Shown: positions 1 to 6,823 of the stretch, piece after piece
Position numbering within the stretch: position 1 is the first letter of the stretch
How the letters are laid out: the number at the start of each line of letters is the position of its first letter
From: an uncultured Collinsella sp.
GTDB taxonomy: Bacteria; Actinomycetota; Coriobacteriia; Coriobacteriales; Coriobacteriaceae
Direction: 5' to 3'
Length of the DNA: 61,241 nt
Assembly (NCBI GenBank): GCA_902478365.1
Contig: CABSKX010000003.1
Span: 1 to 61,241, forward strand
The notes under the pieces: model-generated
Told to the model about the DNA's origin: nothing
The model's database searches: none
What the model saw: only the letters and a program-made list of their open reading frames with translations
Position numbers and translations under genes: made by a program

Positions 1-42
1 TCGCCTTAGTCTCGTGGGCTCGGAGATGTGTATAAGAGACAG
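1..42 (+). other. Untrimmed Illumina Nextera adapter (artefact)
   Basis: Bases 9-42 match the Nextera read-2 transposase adapter, ending in the mosaic-end string AGATGTGTATAAGAGACAG. Bases 1-8 (TCGCCTTA) match the i7 index N701 as written in the primer. Read in frame with the next gene, the adapter gives the peptide MGSEMCIRDR, a well-known contamination signature. It is not biological sequence. Confidence 0.98.
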
Positions 43-43
43 G

Positions 44-295
44 CTCGATACGCTTGGCGTTGAGCTCCCCGAGCCCAAAGTCGAGCTGCCGCTGGGTCTG
101 CTGGGCGTTGCCGCCGGTTTGGTCGCCTATACGGGTGACGACGTGGACGAGGCCGCTGCCAAGATTCTCGAGGCCCGCGCCGAAGCCCGCGCCGCCAAGA
201 ACTGGGATCTGGCCGACGCCATCCGCGACCAGCTCAAGGACCTCGGGCTGACGATCGAGGATACCGCCGCCGGCACCCGTATCAAATCTCTCTAA
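44..295 (+). CDS. cysS: Cysteinyl-tRNA synthetase, C-terminal fragment (5' end missing)
   Basis: About 83 residues of a protein whose start lies off the contig. The tail, with AKNWDLADAIRDQLKDLGL followed by IEDTAAGTRIKSL, has the usual C-terminal pattern of class I cysteinyl-tRNA synthetase (A..DWALAD.IRD.L...GI..EDT..GT). That enzyme charges tRNA-Cys in the cytoplasm. The catalytic HIGH and KMSKS parts are missing because the assembly stops here. The apparent ATG at 14 lies in adapter sequence and is not a start. The neighbouring order cysS-rlmB-NYN RNase is common in Gram-positive bacteria and supports the call. Confidence 0.85.
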   Translation, partial: LDTLGVELPEPKVELPLGLLGVAAGLVAYTGDDVDEAAAKILEARAEARAAKNWDLADAIRDQLKDLGLTIEDTAAGTRIKSL

Positions 296-462
296 TCCCC
301 GCGGGTTTCCCAAGCACCCGACCGCCCGAGCCACGGCACCTTGCCTTTCAATCGTCGGGCATGACCTCAAGGTCTATGCCCTCCTCTTTCAAGGCAATCT
401 GCCGCACCTCGGGCGGTCGGTCTATTTGTTTCGTTTGATAGTTGTATTTAGGAGGTCGCTTT

Positions 463-1377
463 ATGGCCGACAATCGCAAGCGTGCGCCTCGTGGCGGCAA
501 GCAGGCCGCTTCTGGCTCGCGTCCGATTCGCCGTAATGACCGCGCCGCCGCTCCCAAGGGCCAGCGCGATCGCAACCAGGCCGCGCGTCCGCAGCGCGAT
601 CGCAACCGCGACGCTGTCCAGGCTCCCAAGGGCGAGTTTATCGAAGGTCGTCGTGCTGCCGCCGAGGCGCTACGCACTGGTTTTCCCATCAAGTGCGCGC
701 TCATTGCCGAGGGCGGGGAGCGCGATGCCGCCTTGTCGCGCCTGGTCGACGACCTCAACGCCGCGGGTGTCCGCATTAAGTATGTGCCGCGCGCGCAGCT
801 CGACGCACTGTCGAGCCATGGCGCTCACCAGGGCATCGCGCTCGAGGTTGGCAACTTCCCCTATGCCGATGTCGCCGATATCCTCGATCGCGCGGGTGAC
901 GGCCCGGCACTTGTCGTGGTGCTCGACCACGTGACCGACGACGGCAACTTTGGCGCCATTGTGCGCTCTGCCGAGGTTGTTGGCGCGGCCGGCGTCGTCA
1001 TTGCCAACAAGCGTGCCGCCGGCGTGACCGTGGGCAGCTACAAGACCTCAGCCGGTGCCGTCATGCATCTGCCTATCGCGCAGGTTCCCAATATCGCCCG
1101 TGCACTCGACGACCTCAAGGCCGCTGGCTTTTGGGTGGGCGGTGCCTCCGAGCATGCCGAAGGCAGTTGCTGGGATGCACCCTTCGAGGGTCGCGTAGCA
1201 CTCGTCATGGGCTCCGAGGGCGACGGCATCTCGCGCCTGGTGCTCGAGAAATGCGACTTTTTGACCAAGCTTCCCCAGCGCGGCATGACCGAGAGCCTCA
1301 ATGTTGCCCAGGCGACCACGGCGCTGTGCTTTGAGTGGCTGCGCCGCAACGCCGGCGAGCTCATGGGGGAGGAATAG
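463..1377 (+). CDS. rlmB: 23S rRNA 2'-O-ribose methyltransferase, RlmB/TrmH family
   Basis: 304-residue SpoU-family methyltransferase, expected to methylate the ribose of a guanosine in 23S rRNA with S-adenosylmethionine. The first 60 or so residues are a basic Arg/Lys/Gln-rich low-complexity arm. An L30e-like substrate-binding domain follows from GEFIEGRRAAAEAL. The C-terminal half has all three SPOUT knot motifs: DDGNFGAIVRSAEVVGA, VALVMGSEGDGIS and MTESLNVAQATTAL. The start at 463 is chosen because AGGAGG ends 7 bases before that ATG; an in-frame TTG at 442 lies upstream of the ribosome-binding site. The next gene starts 3 bases after the stop. Confidence 0.93.
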   Translation: MADNRKRAPRGGKQAASGSRPIRRNDRAAAPKGQRDRNQAARPQRDRNRDAVQAPKGEFIEGRRAAAEALRTGFPIKCALIAEGGERDAALSRLVDDLNAAGVRIKYVPRAQLDALSSHGAHQGIALEVGNFPYADVADILDRAGDGPALVVVLDHVTDDGNFGAIVRSAEVVGAAGVVIANKRAAGVTVGSYKTSAGAVMHLPIAQVPNIARALDDLKAAGFWVGGASEHAEGSCWDAPFEGRVALVMGSEGDGISRLVLEKCDFLTKLPQRGMTESLNVAQATTALCFEWLRRNAGELMGEE

Positions 1378-1380
1378 CGC

Positions 1381-2058
1381 ATGTCCAAAAAGAACCGTGC
1401 CAAGTCCAAGGCCAAGCGCTTTGGCGAGGGCTCGGCCAAGCCGATTGTTTCGGCCGCGACCTATGGCGTGGGCGGCAATGCGTTTGCGCAGGCCATCGCC
1501 GATCCGGTCTCGACGGTGCACTGCAATAAGCCCGAGCTGCTGGTGGTCGACGGTTACAACGTGATTCACTGCACACCGCGCTACGAAAAGCTCGTCTACG
1601 ACCATTCCGACGATCCGTATTCCAGCGACGTCCACGATATGGCGCGCACTGCACTCATCAACGACGTGGCGGCGTTTGCCCAGGGCCGCTACGAGGCTGT
1701 GATCGTGTTCGACGGCGCGGGAAACATCTCCAGCGAGCGTCCCAACCTGCCGGCCCGCGGCGTGCGTATCGAGTTCTCGCCGACGGGCGTCTCTGCCGAT
1801 ACCGTGGTACAGAAGCTCTGCATCGAGGCGCGCGAGGAAGGCCGCGCGTGCTCCGTGGTGTCGAGCGACGGCACGATCCAGGCCGTCGTCATGGGCAAGG
1901 GTGTTACGCGCATCTCGAGCCGCATGCTGGTGGACGAGATCAAACAGATCGACAACGACGTGCACGAGGTCGAGGAAGCCCCGCAGATCAAGATGACTCT
2001 GGGCAGTCGCCTGAGCCCCGATGCCCTGGCAAAGCTCAAGGCGTTGCGCGGGAGGTAG
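1381..2058 (+). CDS. NYN (YacP/Rae1-like) domain endoribonuclease
   Basis: 225 residues. The core from about residue 55 matches the NYN/PIN-like YacP family: LLVVDGYNVIHC carries the first acidic residue, VIVFDGAG the second, and VVSSDGTIQAVV the third. B. subtilis Rae1, from the same family, cleaves mRNA on ribosomes; function here is inferred from that. A basic Lys-rich N-terminus may bind RNA. The GGGGAGGAATAG Shine-Dalgarno overlaps the end of rlmB, so the two genes are translationally close and probably co-transcribed. No clear terminator follows. Confidence 0.85.
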   Translation: MSKKNRAKSKAKRFGEGSAKPIVSAATYGVGGNAFAQAIADPVSTVHCNKPELLVVDGYNVIHCTPRYEKLVYDHSDDPYSSDVHDMARTALINDVAAFAQGRYEAVIVFDGAGNISSERPNLPARGVRIEFSPTGVSADTVVQKLCIEAREEGRACSVVSSDGTIQAVVMGKGVTRISSRMLVDEIKQIDNDVHEVEEAPQIKMTLGSRLSPDALAKLKALRGR

Positions 2059-2098
2059 GTAGACCTTCAATGGGGGCTGCTTTCTCGATTGACCAACC

Positions 2099-2126
2099 AA
2101 CTGGTTTGTAATCAGTGAGTTGCAGG
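2099..2126 (+). pseudogene. tRNA-Thr fragment (anticodon arm remnant)
   Basis: A 28-bp stretch matches the anticodon arm and variable region of the intact tRNA-Thr(UGU) about 200 bp downstream at 26 of 28 positions, including the whole loop TTTGTAA. The acceptor, D and T arms are absent. It may be a relic of a duplication or of an integration event at the tRNA gene. Confidence 0.7.
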
Positions 2127-2132
2127 CCGGCC

Positions 2133-2190
2133 TCGCCAAAACGAATAATTTTTGGTTCTGGCGAACAGATAAAACTATTCGTTCTGACGA
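2133..2190. repeat. Imperfect inverted repeat around ACGAATA
   Basis: Arms of about 20 bp (TCGCCAAAACGAATAATTTT and the complement of AAAACTATTCGTTCTGACGA) agree at about 17 of 20 positions around a 17-bp loop. It is not followed by a T-run and holds no ORF. It could form a hairpin in RNA or a cruciform in DNA. Confidence 0.6.
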
Positions 2191-2282
2191 AGGGTTTTGA
2201 GATGTGGTCGGTCAAAGGGTCTGTTGCGCCACGTGCTCAATTCCTTTATCCTAAACAAGCTTCGCGCGAAAGCGCCAAGTGT

Positions 2283-2357
2283 GCCAGTGTGGCGCAACGG
2301 TAGCGCAACTGATTTGTAATCAGTGGGTTGCAGGTTCGATTCCTGTCACTGGCTCCA
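2283..2357 (+). tRNA. tRNA-Thr (anticodon UGU)
   Basis: A full cloverleaf with acceptor arms GCCAGTG and CACTGGC, anticodon loop TTTGTAA giving UGU, T-arm GGTTCGATTCC, discriminator T and an encoded CCA tail. Confidence 0.95.
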
Positions 2358-2449
2358 TGAGAGTTTCGGGCTCTGTTCCTTATGGGACAGGGCCCGTTTC
2401 TATTTATGTCGATATGTAAGCGGGTTTGACTTCCACCAAGCTTCAGGTT

Positions 2450-2667
2450 TGTCTCGATCTGTAACACGGGTGGGCTGAAAACCCTCCTTATAGTTACAGA
2501 TCGAGACAATGCCAAGGGATGGTCGATAACATCTCGATCTGTAACACGAAGAGGCCGAAAACCGTTCTAGCTGTTACAGAATGAGACGTAATCTGGGGTC
2601 TCTGCGTAATATCTCGATCTGTAACAGATGGGGGAGGAATAACCCTCTTACCGTTACAGATCGAGAC
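2450..2667. repeat. Tandem array of three hairpins, TCTCGATCTGTAAC family
   Basis: Three units at 2450-2508, 2531-2587 and 2611-2667, starting 81 and 80 bp apart. Each has a left arm TCTCGATCTGTAAC and a right arm GTTACAGATCGAGA (GTTACAGAATGAGA in unit 2). The loops are related but diverged, sharing a G-rich stretch, GAAAACC or GAATAACC, and a pyrimidine stretch. No T-run follows, so these are not ordinary terminators. No credible ORF lies here. Confidence 0.9.
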
Positions 2668-2719
2668 AAAGGCCGGGCCGGTCCAAGTCATTCTGGTCGA
2701 GCGTGGCTTATCGGACATA

Positions 2720-2842
2720 CGAGCGTGGATAATCTCCCGCTTAGTGAATGAGCGTGGATAATCTCCCACTTTGGGCCCAGTGGCACGCCAAAAGTGGGAG
2801 ATTATCCACGCTCGATTTCAAACGGGAGATAATCCACGCTCG
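2720..2842. repeat. Nested palindrome built from four GAGCGTGGATAATCTCCC copies
   Basis: Two forward copies of the 18-mer start at 2721 and 2750; two inverted copies (GGGAGATTATCCACGCTC, GGGAGATAATCCACGCTC) end at 2813 and 2842. The inner pair extends to GGGAGATTATCCACGCTC plus a preceding AAAGT, and the outer pair encloses it. The centre is GGGCCCAGTGGCACGCC. Together with the preceding hairpin array this fills the space between tRNA-Thr and the next tRNA cluster; 2843-3050 shows nothing recognisable. Confidence 0.9.
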
Positions 2843-3056
2843 AATCTGTCTGGGAAGCCCGATCTCGACCTATATATAGGTCCAAATGAGTCGTTATCGA
2901 AGTAATATTCTGCAGGCTCACTCCACTACGCCAAAGTGTTCCCTCGGTAAATGTCACCGCTATATGCAAATTCACCTTCCTTCATATCCAAACTCAGCAA
3001 AACCGCAGGTCAAAAGCATATAGATACGCCCGGCACCGTGTATCTAGAGGTTTTCG

Positions 3057-3086
3057 TTGACAGCCCCCAAGGTGGCATCGTATTAT
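3057..3086 (+). promoter_or_regulatory. Probable sigma-70 promoter for tRNA-Tyr/Thr/Met and tuf
   Basis: TTGACA at 3057-3062 and TATTAT at 3081-3086 with an 18-bp spacer, about 63 bp upstream of tRNA-Tyr. The sequence GAGGTTTTCGTTGACAGC around the -35 box recurs almost exactly at the rpmG promoter (4879-4895). Confidence 0.75.
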
Positions 3087-3148
3087 CTTCTTCGTTCGCG
3101 GGGGCGGCGGTCCAAAAGACCAAAGGACCTGCGGATACTTGAACGATT

Positions 3149-3230
3149 GGGAGTTTGCCCGAGTGGTTAATGGGGACGGGCTGTAAACCCGTTGGCTCTG
3201 CCTACATAGGTTCGAATCCTATAGCTCCCA
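3149..3230 (+). tRNA. tRNA-Tyr (anticodon GUA)
   Basis: Class II tRNA with a long variable arm. Acceptor arms GGGAGTT and AGCTCCC, anticodon loop CTGTAAA giving GUA, T-arm GGTTCGAATCC. Discriminator A; the CCA tail is not encoded. Confidence 0.95.
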
Positions 3231-3240
3231 CCCGTCAAGT

Positions 3241-3316
3241 GCCTGTATAGCTCAGTCGGTAGAGCACTTCGTTGGTAACGAAGAGGTCACCAGTTCAAGT
3301 CTGGTTGCAGGCTCCA
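3241..3316 (+). tRNA. tRNA-Thr (anticodon GGU)
   Basis: Acceptor arms GCCTGTA and TGCAGGC, anticodon stem CTTCG/CGAAG, loop TTGGTAA giving GGU, with encoded CCA. It lies 10 bp after tRNA-Tyr, so the two are probably in one transcript. Confidence 0.95.
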
Positions 3317-3319
3317 TCC

Positions 3320-3396
3320 GGCGGTGTAGCTCAGTTGGTTAGAGCACACGGTTCATACCCGTGGCGTCACTGGTTCGAATCCAGTCACCGCTACCA
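3320..3396 (+). tRNA. tRNA-Met, elongator type (anticodon CAU)
   Basis: Acceptor arms GGCGGTG and CACCGCT, anticodon stem CACGG/CCGTG, loop TTCATAC giving CAU, with encoded CCA. It lacks the three G-C pairs in the anticodon stem typical of initiator tRNA. It lies 4 bp after tRNA-Thr. Confidence 0.93.
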
Positions 3397-3407
3397 TAGG
3401 TAACACG

Positions 3408-3438
3408 GTGGCTTCTCAATAGTATGTTGAGAGGCCAC
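3408..3438 (+). other. 12-bp stem hairpin between tRNA-Met and tuf
   Basis: GTGGCTTCTCAA and TTGAGAGGCCAC pair completely (one G-U) around a 7-base loop. There is no T-run, so it is more likely an RNA processing or stabilising element between the tRNA and tuf parts of the transcript than a terminator. A TATAAA at about 3443 could also give tuf its own promoter. Confidence 0.6.
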
Positions 3439-3492
3439 TATGGTATAAAGGCAAAGTCCCGTCCGGGGACGACCTGTTAAGAGGAGGGCTTT

Positions 3493-4683
3493 ATGGCCAA
3501 AGAGAAGTTTGAGCGCACTAAGCCGCATGTTAACATCGGCACCATTGGTCACGTCGACCACGGCAAGACCACGCTGACCGCTGCCATCACCAAGGTTCTC
3601 TCCGAGACCGAGGGCTGCAAGGCTGACTTCACTGCGTTCGAGAACATCGACAAGGCTCCCGAGGAGCGCGAGCGCGGCATTACGATTTCCGTCTCCCACG
3701 TCGAGTACGAGACCGCTGCCCGTCACTACGCTCACGTTGACTGCCCGGGCCACGCTGACTACGTCAAGAACATGATCTCCGGTGCTGCTCAGATGGACGG
3801 CGCTATCCTGGTCATCGCCGCTACCGACGGCCCCATGGCTCAGACCCGCGAGCACATCCTGCTCGCCCGTCAGGTCGGCGTTCCTTACATCGTCGTCTTC
3901 CTGAACAAGTGCGACATGGTTGACGATGACGAGCTCATCGACCTCGTCGAGATGGAGACCCGTGAGCTCCTCTCCGAGTACGATTTCCCCGGCGACGACA
4001 TCCCCGTCATCCGTGGTTCCGCTCTGGGCGCTCTCGAGGGCGACGCCAAGTGGATGGACGCCATCCGCGAGCTCATGAAGGCTGTCGACGAGTACATCCC
4101 GACGCCTGCTCGTAACAACGACCTCCCGTTCCTGATGGCCGTTGAGGACGTTATGACCATCTCCGGCCGTGGTACCGTTGCTACCGGCCGTGTCGAGCGC
4201 GGTGAGCTCAAGCTCAACGAGCCCGTCGAGATCGTCGGCATCAAGGATACCCAGAACACCGTTGTTACCGGTATCGAGATGTTCCGTAAGTCCATGGACT
4301 TCTGCGAGGCTGGCGACAACGTCGGTCTGCTGCTCCGCGGCATCAAGCGCGAGGACATCGAGCGCGGCCAGGTTCTCTGCAAGCCCGGTTCGGTTACCCC
4401 GCACACCAAGTTCACCGGCGAGATTTACGTTCTGACCAAGGAGGAGGGCGGCCGTCACACCCCGTTCTTCGATGGTTATCGTCCTCAGTTCTACTTCCGT
4501 ACCACCGATGTTACCGGTACGGTCAAGCTCCCCGAGGGCACCGAGATGGCTATGCCTGGTGACCACATCACCATCGAGGGCGACCTCATCCACCCGATCG
4601 CCATGGAGGAGGGCCTGCGCTTCGCTATCCGCGAGGGTGGCCACACCGTCGGTTCGGGCATCGTCTCCACGATCATTGAGTAA
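3493..4683 (+). CDS. tuf: Translation elongation factor Tu
   Basis: 396 residues, full length for bacterial EF-Tu. This GTPase delivers aminoacyl-tRNA to the ribosomal A site. G1 is GHVDHGKT at residues 19-26, the switch II motif DCPGH lies near 81-85, and NKCD is near 136. The beta-barrel domains 2 and 3 are complete, ending in VGSGIVSTIIE. The Shine-Dalgarno GAGGAGG lies 5-6 bases before the ATG. The gene sits beside three tRNA genes and upstream of rpmG-secE-nusG rather than after fusA, where it is found in E. coli. No second tuf gene is seen in this window. Confidence 0.98.
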   Translation: MAKEKFERTKPHVNIGTIGHVDHGKTTLTAAITKVLSETEGCKADFTAFENIDKAPEERERGITISVSHVEYETAARHYAHVDCPGHADYVKNMISGAAQMDGAILVIAATDGPMAQTREHILLARQVGVPYIVVFLNKCDMVDDDELIDLVEMETRELLSEYDFPGDDIPVIRGSALGALEGDAKWMDAIRELMKAVDEYIPTPARNNDLPFLMAVEDVMTISGRGTVATGRVERGELKLNEPVEIVGIKDTQNTVVTGIEMFRKSMDFCEAGDNVGLLLRGIKREDIERGQVLCKPGSVTPHTKFTGEIYVLTKEEGGRHTPFFDGYRPQFYFRTTDVTGTVKLPEGTEMAMPGDHITIEGDLIHPIAMEEGLRFAIREGGHTVGSGIVSTIIE

Positions 4684-4710
4684 ATTAGCTCTTTGATATA
4701 GCTGACTTAG

Positions 4711-4745
4711 AGAACCCGGCACTTATATGGGTGCCGGGTTCTTTT
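4711..4745 (+). terminator. Intrinsic terminator after tuf
   Basis: AGAACCCGGCAC and GTGCCGGGTTCT pair around an 8-base loop and are followed by TTTT. Confidence 0.9.
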
Positions 4746-4887
4746 CTGCAATGGATATTGAGCCGTTGCTGGTGTCGAGAGGATCGATTATGGTCCTGGG
4801 TGCACCGTCGATTAGATCTCGTTGGCTCCATTGATGTGTTCCAAATATGAATGGGTTCACCGAGAACCAATTGATTCGAGGTTTTCG

Positions 4888-4917
4888 TTGACAGCACTTA
4901 CGTAGAGCTGATAAAGT
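4888..4917 (+). promoter_or_regulatory. Probable promoter for rpmG, tRNA-Trp and secE-nusG
   Basis: TTGACA at 4888-4893 and TAAAGT at 4912-4917 with an 18-bp spacer, 45 bp before rpmG. The -35 region is near-identical to that of the tRNA/tuf promoter at 3057. Confidence 0.7.
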
Positions 4918-4962
4918 ATCAACTCGTGCCCGTACGGGGCGGAAATGAAAGGTTCAGGATAC

Positions 4963-5112
4963 ATGCGTACTCTAGTTACTCTTGCGTGCACTGAGTGCAA
5001 GCGCCGCAACTATACGACCACCAAGAACAAGTCGACCATGCCTGATCGTATGGAGATTAAGAAGTATTGCCCCTGGTGCCGTCACCACACGCTGCACAAA
5101 GAGACTCGCTAG
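4963..5112 (+). CDS. rpmG: 50S ribosomal protein L33, zinc-binding form
   Basis: 49-residue ribosomal protein beginning MRTLVTLACTECKRRNYTT and ending HHTLHKETR. It is part of the large subunit near the E site. Two CxxC pairs (CTEC at 9-12 and CPWC near 37-40) mark the zinc-binding C+ form, whose loss or exchange for a C- paralogue is linked to zinc limitation in other bacteria. The gene is too short for most ORF filters. GAAAGGTTCAGGATAC precedes the ATG. tRNA-Trp follows 13 bp after the stop. Confidence 0.95.
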   Translation: MRTLVTLACTECKRRNYTTTKNKSTMPDRMEIKKYCPWCRHHTLHKETR

Positions 5113-5125
5113 TCTCTAGTCACAT

Positions 5126-5201
5126 ACGCCAGTAGTTCAATTGGTAGAGCATCGGTCTCCAAAACCGAGTGTTGAGGGTTCGAGTCCTTCCTGGCGTGCC
5201 A
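5126..5201 (+). tRNA. tRNA-Trp (anticodon CCA)
   Basis: Acceptor arms ACGCCAG and CTGGCGT, anticodon loop CTCCAAA giving CCA, discriminator G and an encoded CCA tail. The position between rpmG and secE is common in Gram-positive bacteria. Confidence 0.95.
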
Positions 5202-5210
5202 GTCATTATT

Positions 5211-5242
5211 CCGTAAGCTCCCAATTAGGGGGCTTACGGTTT
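5211..5242 (+). terminator. Hairpin after tRNA-Trp (possible partial terminator)
   Basis: CCGTAAGCTCCC and GGGGGCTTACGG pair around AATTA, followed by TTTACT. The short T-run and the closeness of secE, 37 bp on, suggest partial termination or RNA processing. Confidence 0.6.
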
Positions 5243-5278
5243 ACTCATGTATAAGCGCATTGCGCGGAGGTAACCCAA

Positions 5279-5617
5279 ATGGCCAACAAGAAGAACAAGA
5301 AGAAGGCTCAGCAGCAGGCGCCTGCCAACAACGCTGCCGCCAACTCCAAGGTTGAGGCCAAGAAGGCCGTTGCCAAGAAGAACGAGAAGGCTGCGAAGTC
5401 CAAGAAGAACGAGAAGCCTGGTTTCTTCGCCCGCACCAAGAAGTATTTCGCTTCGGTCAAGTCCGAGATGAAGCGTGTCACGTGGCCCGATAAGAAGGAG
5501 CTCGTGAACTACTCGGTCGTCGTTTGCGCTTCTCTGATCGTCGTCGGCGTCGTCATCGCTCTGCTCGATGCTGGCTTTGGCGAGGCTCTTGCTCTGTTCT
5601 CTGGATTGAGGGGCTAA
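5279..5617 (+). CDS. secE: Protein translocase subunit SecE
   Basis: 112-residue essential membrane subunit of the SecYEG channel. Residues 1-47 are a Lys/Ala-rich, highly charged extension of unknown role. The conserved SecE core follows: a cytoplasmic amphipathic helix (FFARTKKYFASVKSEMKRVT), the signature WPDKKEL, and one transmembrane helix (VVVCASLIVVGVVIALL). A GGAGG lies 8 bases before the ATG. nusG starts 3 bases after the stop, giving the usual secE-nusG pair. Confidence 0.95.
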   Translation: MANKKNKKKAQQQAPANNAAANSKVEAKKAVAKKNEKAAKSKKNEKPGFFARTKKYFASVKSEMKRVTWPDKKELVNYSVVVCASLIVVGVVIALLDAGFGEALALFSGLRG

Positions 5618-5620
5618 ACC

Positions 5621-6157
5621 ATGTCTAAGCGTTGGTACGTCGTTCACACTTACTCTGGATACGAGAACCGCGTTAAGTCCGATCTCGAGCATCGCATCGA
5701 GACTATGGGCATGCAGGACCGTATCTTTGATATCGAGATTCCTATGGAGCGCGTCACCGAGATTAAAGAGGGTGGCAAGCGTGAGACCAAGGATTCCAAG
5801 ATTTTCCCGGGTTATGTCCTGGTCCGCATGGAGATGGGTGATGATGCTTGGACGTGCGTTCGTAACACGCCTGGTGTCACCGGTTTCCTGGGCGGCAACG
5901 GCAAGCCCGCTCCGCTTTCCCGCGACGAGTACAACAAGATGACTCGTCGTCCCGGTAAGGGCGATTCGCCCAAGCGCACTTCGGTTGATATTGAGGTCGG
6001 CACGTCCGTCCGCGTCACCGATGGCCCGCTTACCGACTTTGATGGCAAGGTCTCCGAGGTTAACACCGAGGCTGGCAAGCTCAAGGTCACGCTGATGATC
6101 TTTGGCCGCGAGACGCCGGTCGAGCTCGACTTTAACCAGGTCGCTGTCATCGCTTAA
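5621..6157 (+). CDS. nusG: Transcription termination/antitermination factor NusG
   Basis: 178 residues. The N-terminal NGN domain begins KRWYVVHTYSGYENRVKSDL and binds the RNA polymerase clamp. The C-terminal KOW domain has VRVTDGPLTDFDGKVSEVN and contacts Rho or ribosomal protein S10. The length is close to the E. coli form (181), so there is no large actinobacterial N-terminal extension. Co-transcribed with secE. Confidence 0.97.
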   Translation: MSKRWYVVHTYSGYENRVKSDLEHRIETMGMQDRIFDIEIPMERVTEIKEGGKRETKDSKIFPGYVLVRMEMGDDAWTCVRNTPGVTGFLGGNGKPAPLSRDEYNKMTRRPGKGDSPKRTSVDIEVGTSVRVTDGPLTDFDGKVSEVNTEAGKLKVTLMIFGRETPVELDFNQVAVIA

Positions 6158-6277
6158 GTTTTCGTCCGTTCGCGCGAGCGTGCTTCTTCTGTGACTGCTC
6201 ATCACTGGAGTGCTTCTAACACGTGCGTGCTTACGATATAGCAAGTACTTCACACTCGTGATTCGAAAGGAATGACC

Positions 6278-6706
6278 ATGGCTGAGAAGAAGGTTGCCAA
6301 CGTCATTAAGCTCCAGATTCCCGCTGGTGCCGCTAACCCCGCTCCTCCCGTCGGCCCCGCCCTGGGCGCTGCTGGCGTGAACATCATGCAGTTCTGCCAG
6401 GCCTTTAACGCCGAGACGCAGGACAAGAAGGGCGACATCATCCCCGTTGAGATTTCTGTCTACGAGGACAAGTCCTTCTCCTTCATCACCAAGACCCCGC
6501 CGGCGGCTCACCTCATCAAGAAGGAGCTGAACCTCAAGTCTGGTTCCGCTAAGCCGCAGGCCGACAAGGTTGGTCAGCTCTCCCAGGAGCAGCTCACCAA
6601 GATCGCCGAGATCAAGATGCCGGACCTCAATGCCAACGACATTGACGCCGCCAAGAAGATCATCGCCGGTACCGCCCGCTCCATGGGCGTCACCATCGCT
6701 GAGTAG
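6278..6706 (+). CDS. rplK: 50S ribosomal protein L11
   Basis: 142 residues, complete L11, which binds the GTPase-associated centre of 23S rRNA. The start KKVANVIKLQIPAGAANPAP and the Pro-rich N-terminal domain are typical, and the C-terminal RNA-binding domain ends GTARSMGVTIAE. The ATG at 6278 is preferred over the one at 6272 because AAAGG ends at 6270, giving 7 bases rather than 1. A hairpin and a 117-bp gap separate it from rplA. Confidence 0.97.
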   Translation: MAEKKVANVIKLQIPAGAANPAPPVGPALGAAGVNIMQFCQAFNAETQDKKGDIIPVEISVYEDKSFSFITKTPPAAHLIKKELNLKSGSAKPQADKVGQLSQEQLTKIAEIKMPDLNANDIDAAKKIIAGTARSMGVTIAE

Positions 6707-6724
6707 CGATTTCTTTAGGTAATG

Positions 6725-6750
6725 ACGGGTGCCCCGACCGGGGCGCCCGT
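6725..6750 (+). other. Hairpin between rplK and rplA
   Basis: ACGGGTGCCCC and GGGGCGCCCGT pair around GACC, with only TTATA after the stem. It may attenuate read-through, or be an L1 autoregulatory site; L1 binds its own mRNA in other bacteria. Confidence 0.6.
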
Positions 6751-6823
6751 TATATGTGTGCAATAGGGCACACGATACGATGTGGGAGGGCTCACGCCCG
6801 TTTAACCACAGGAGGTAATGCAC

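Noticed and set aside
2951..3142. A 63-codon open frame upstream of the tRNA cluster
   Set aside because: It runs through the tRNA/tuf promoter, has no ribosome-binding site and no family features.
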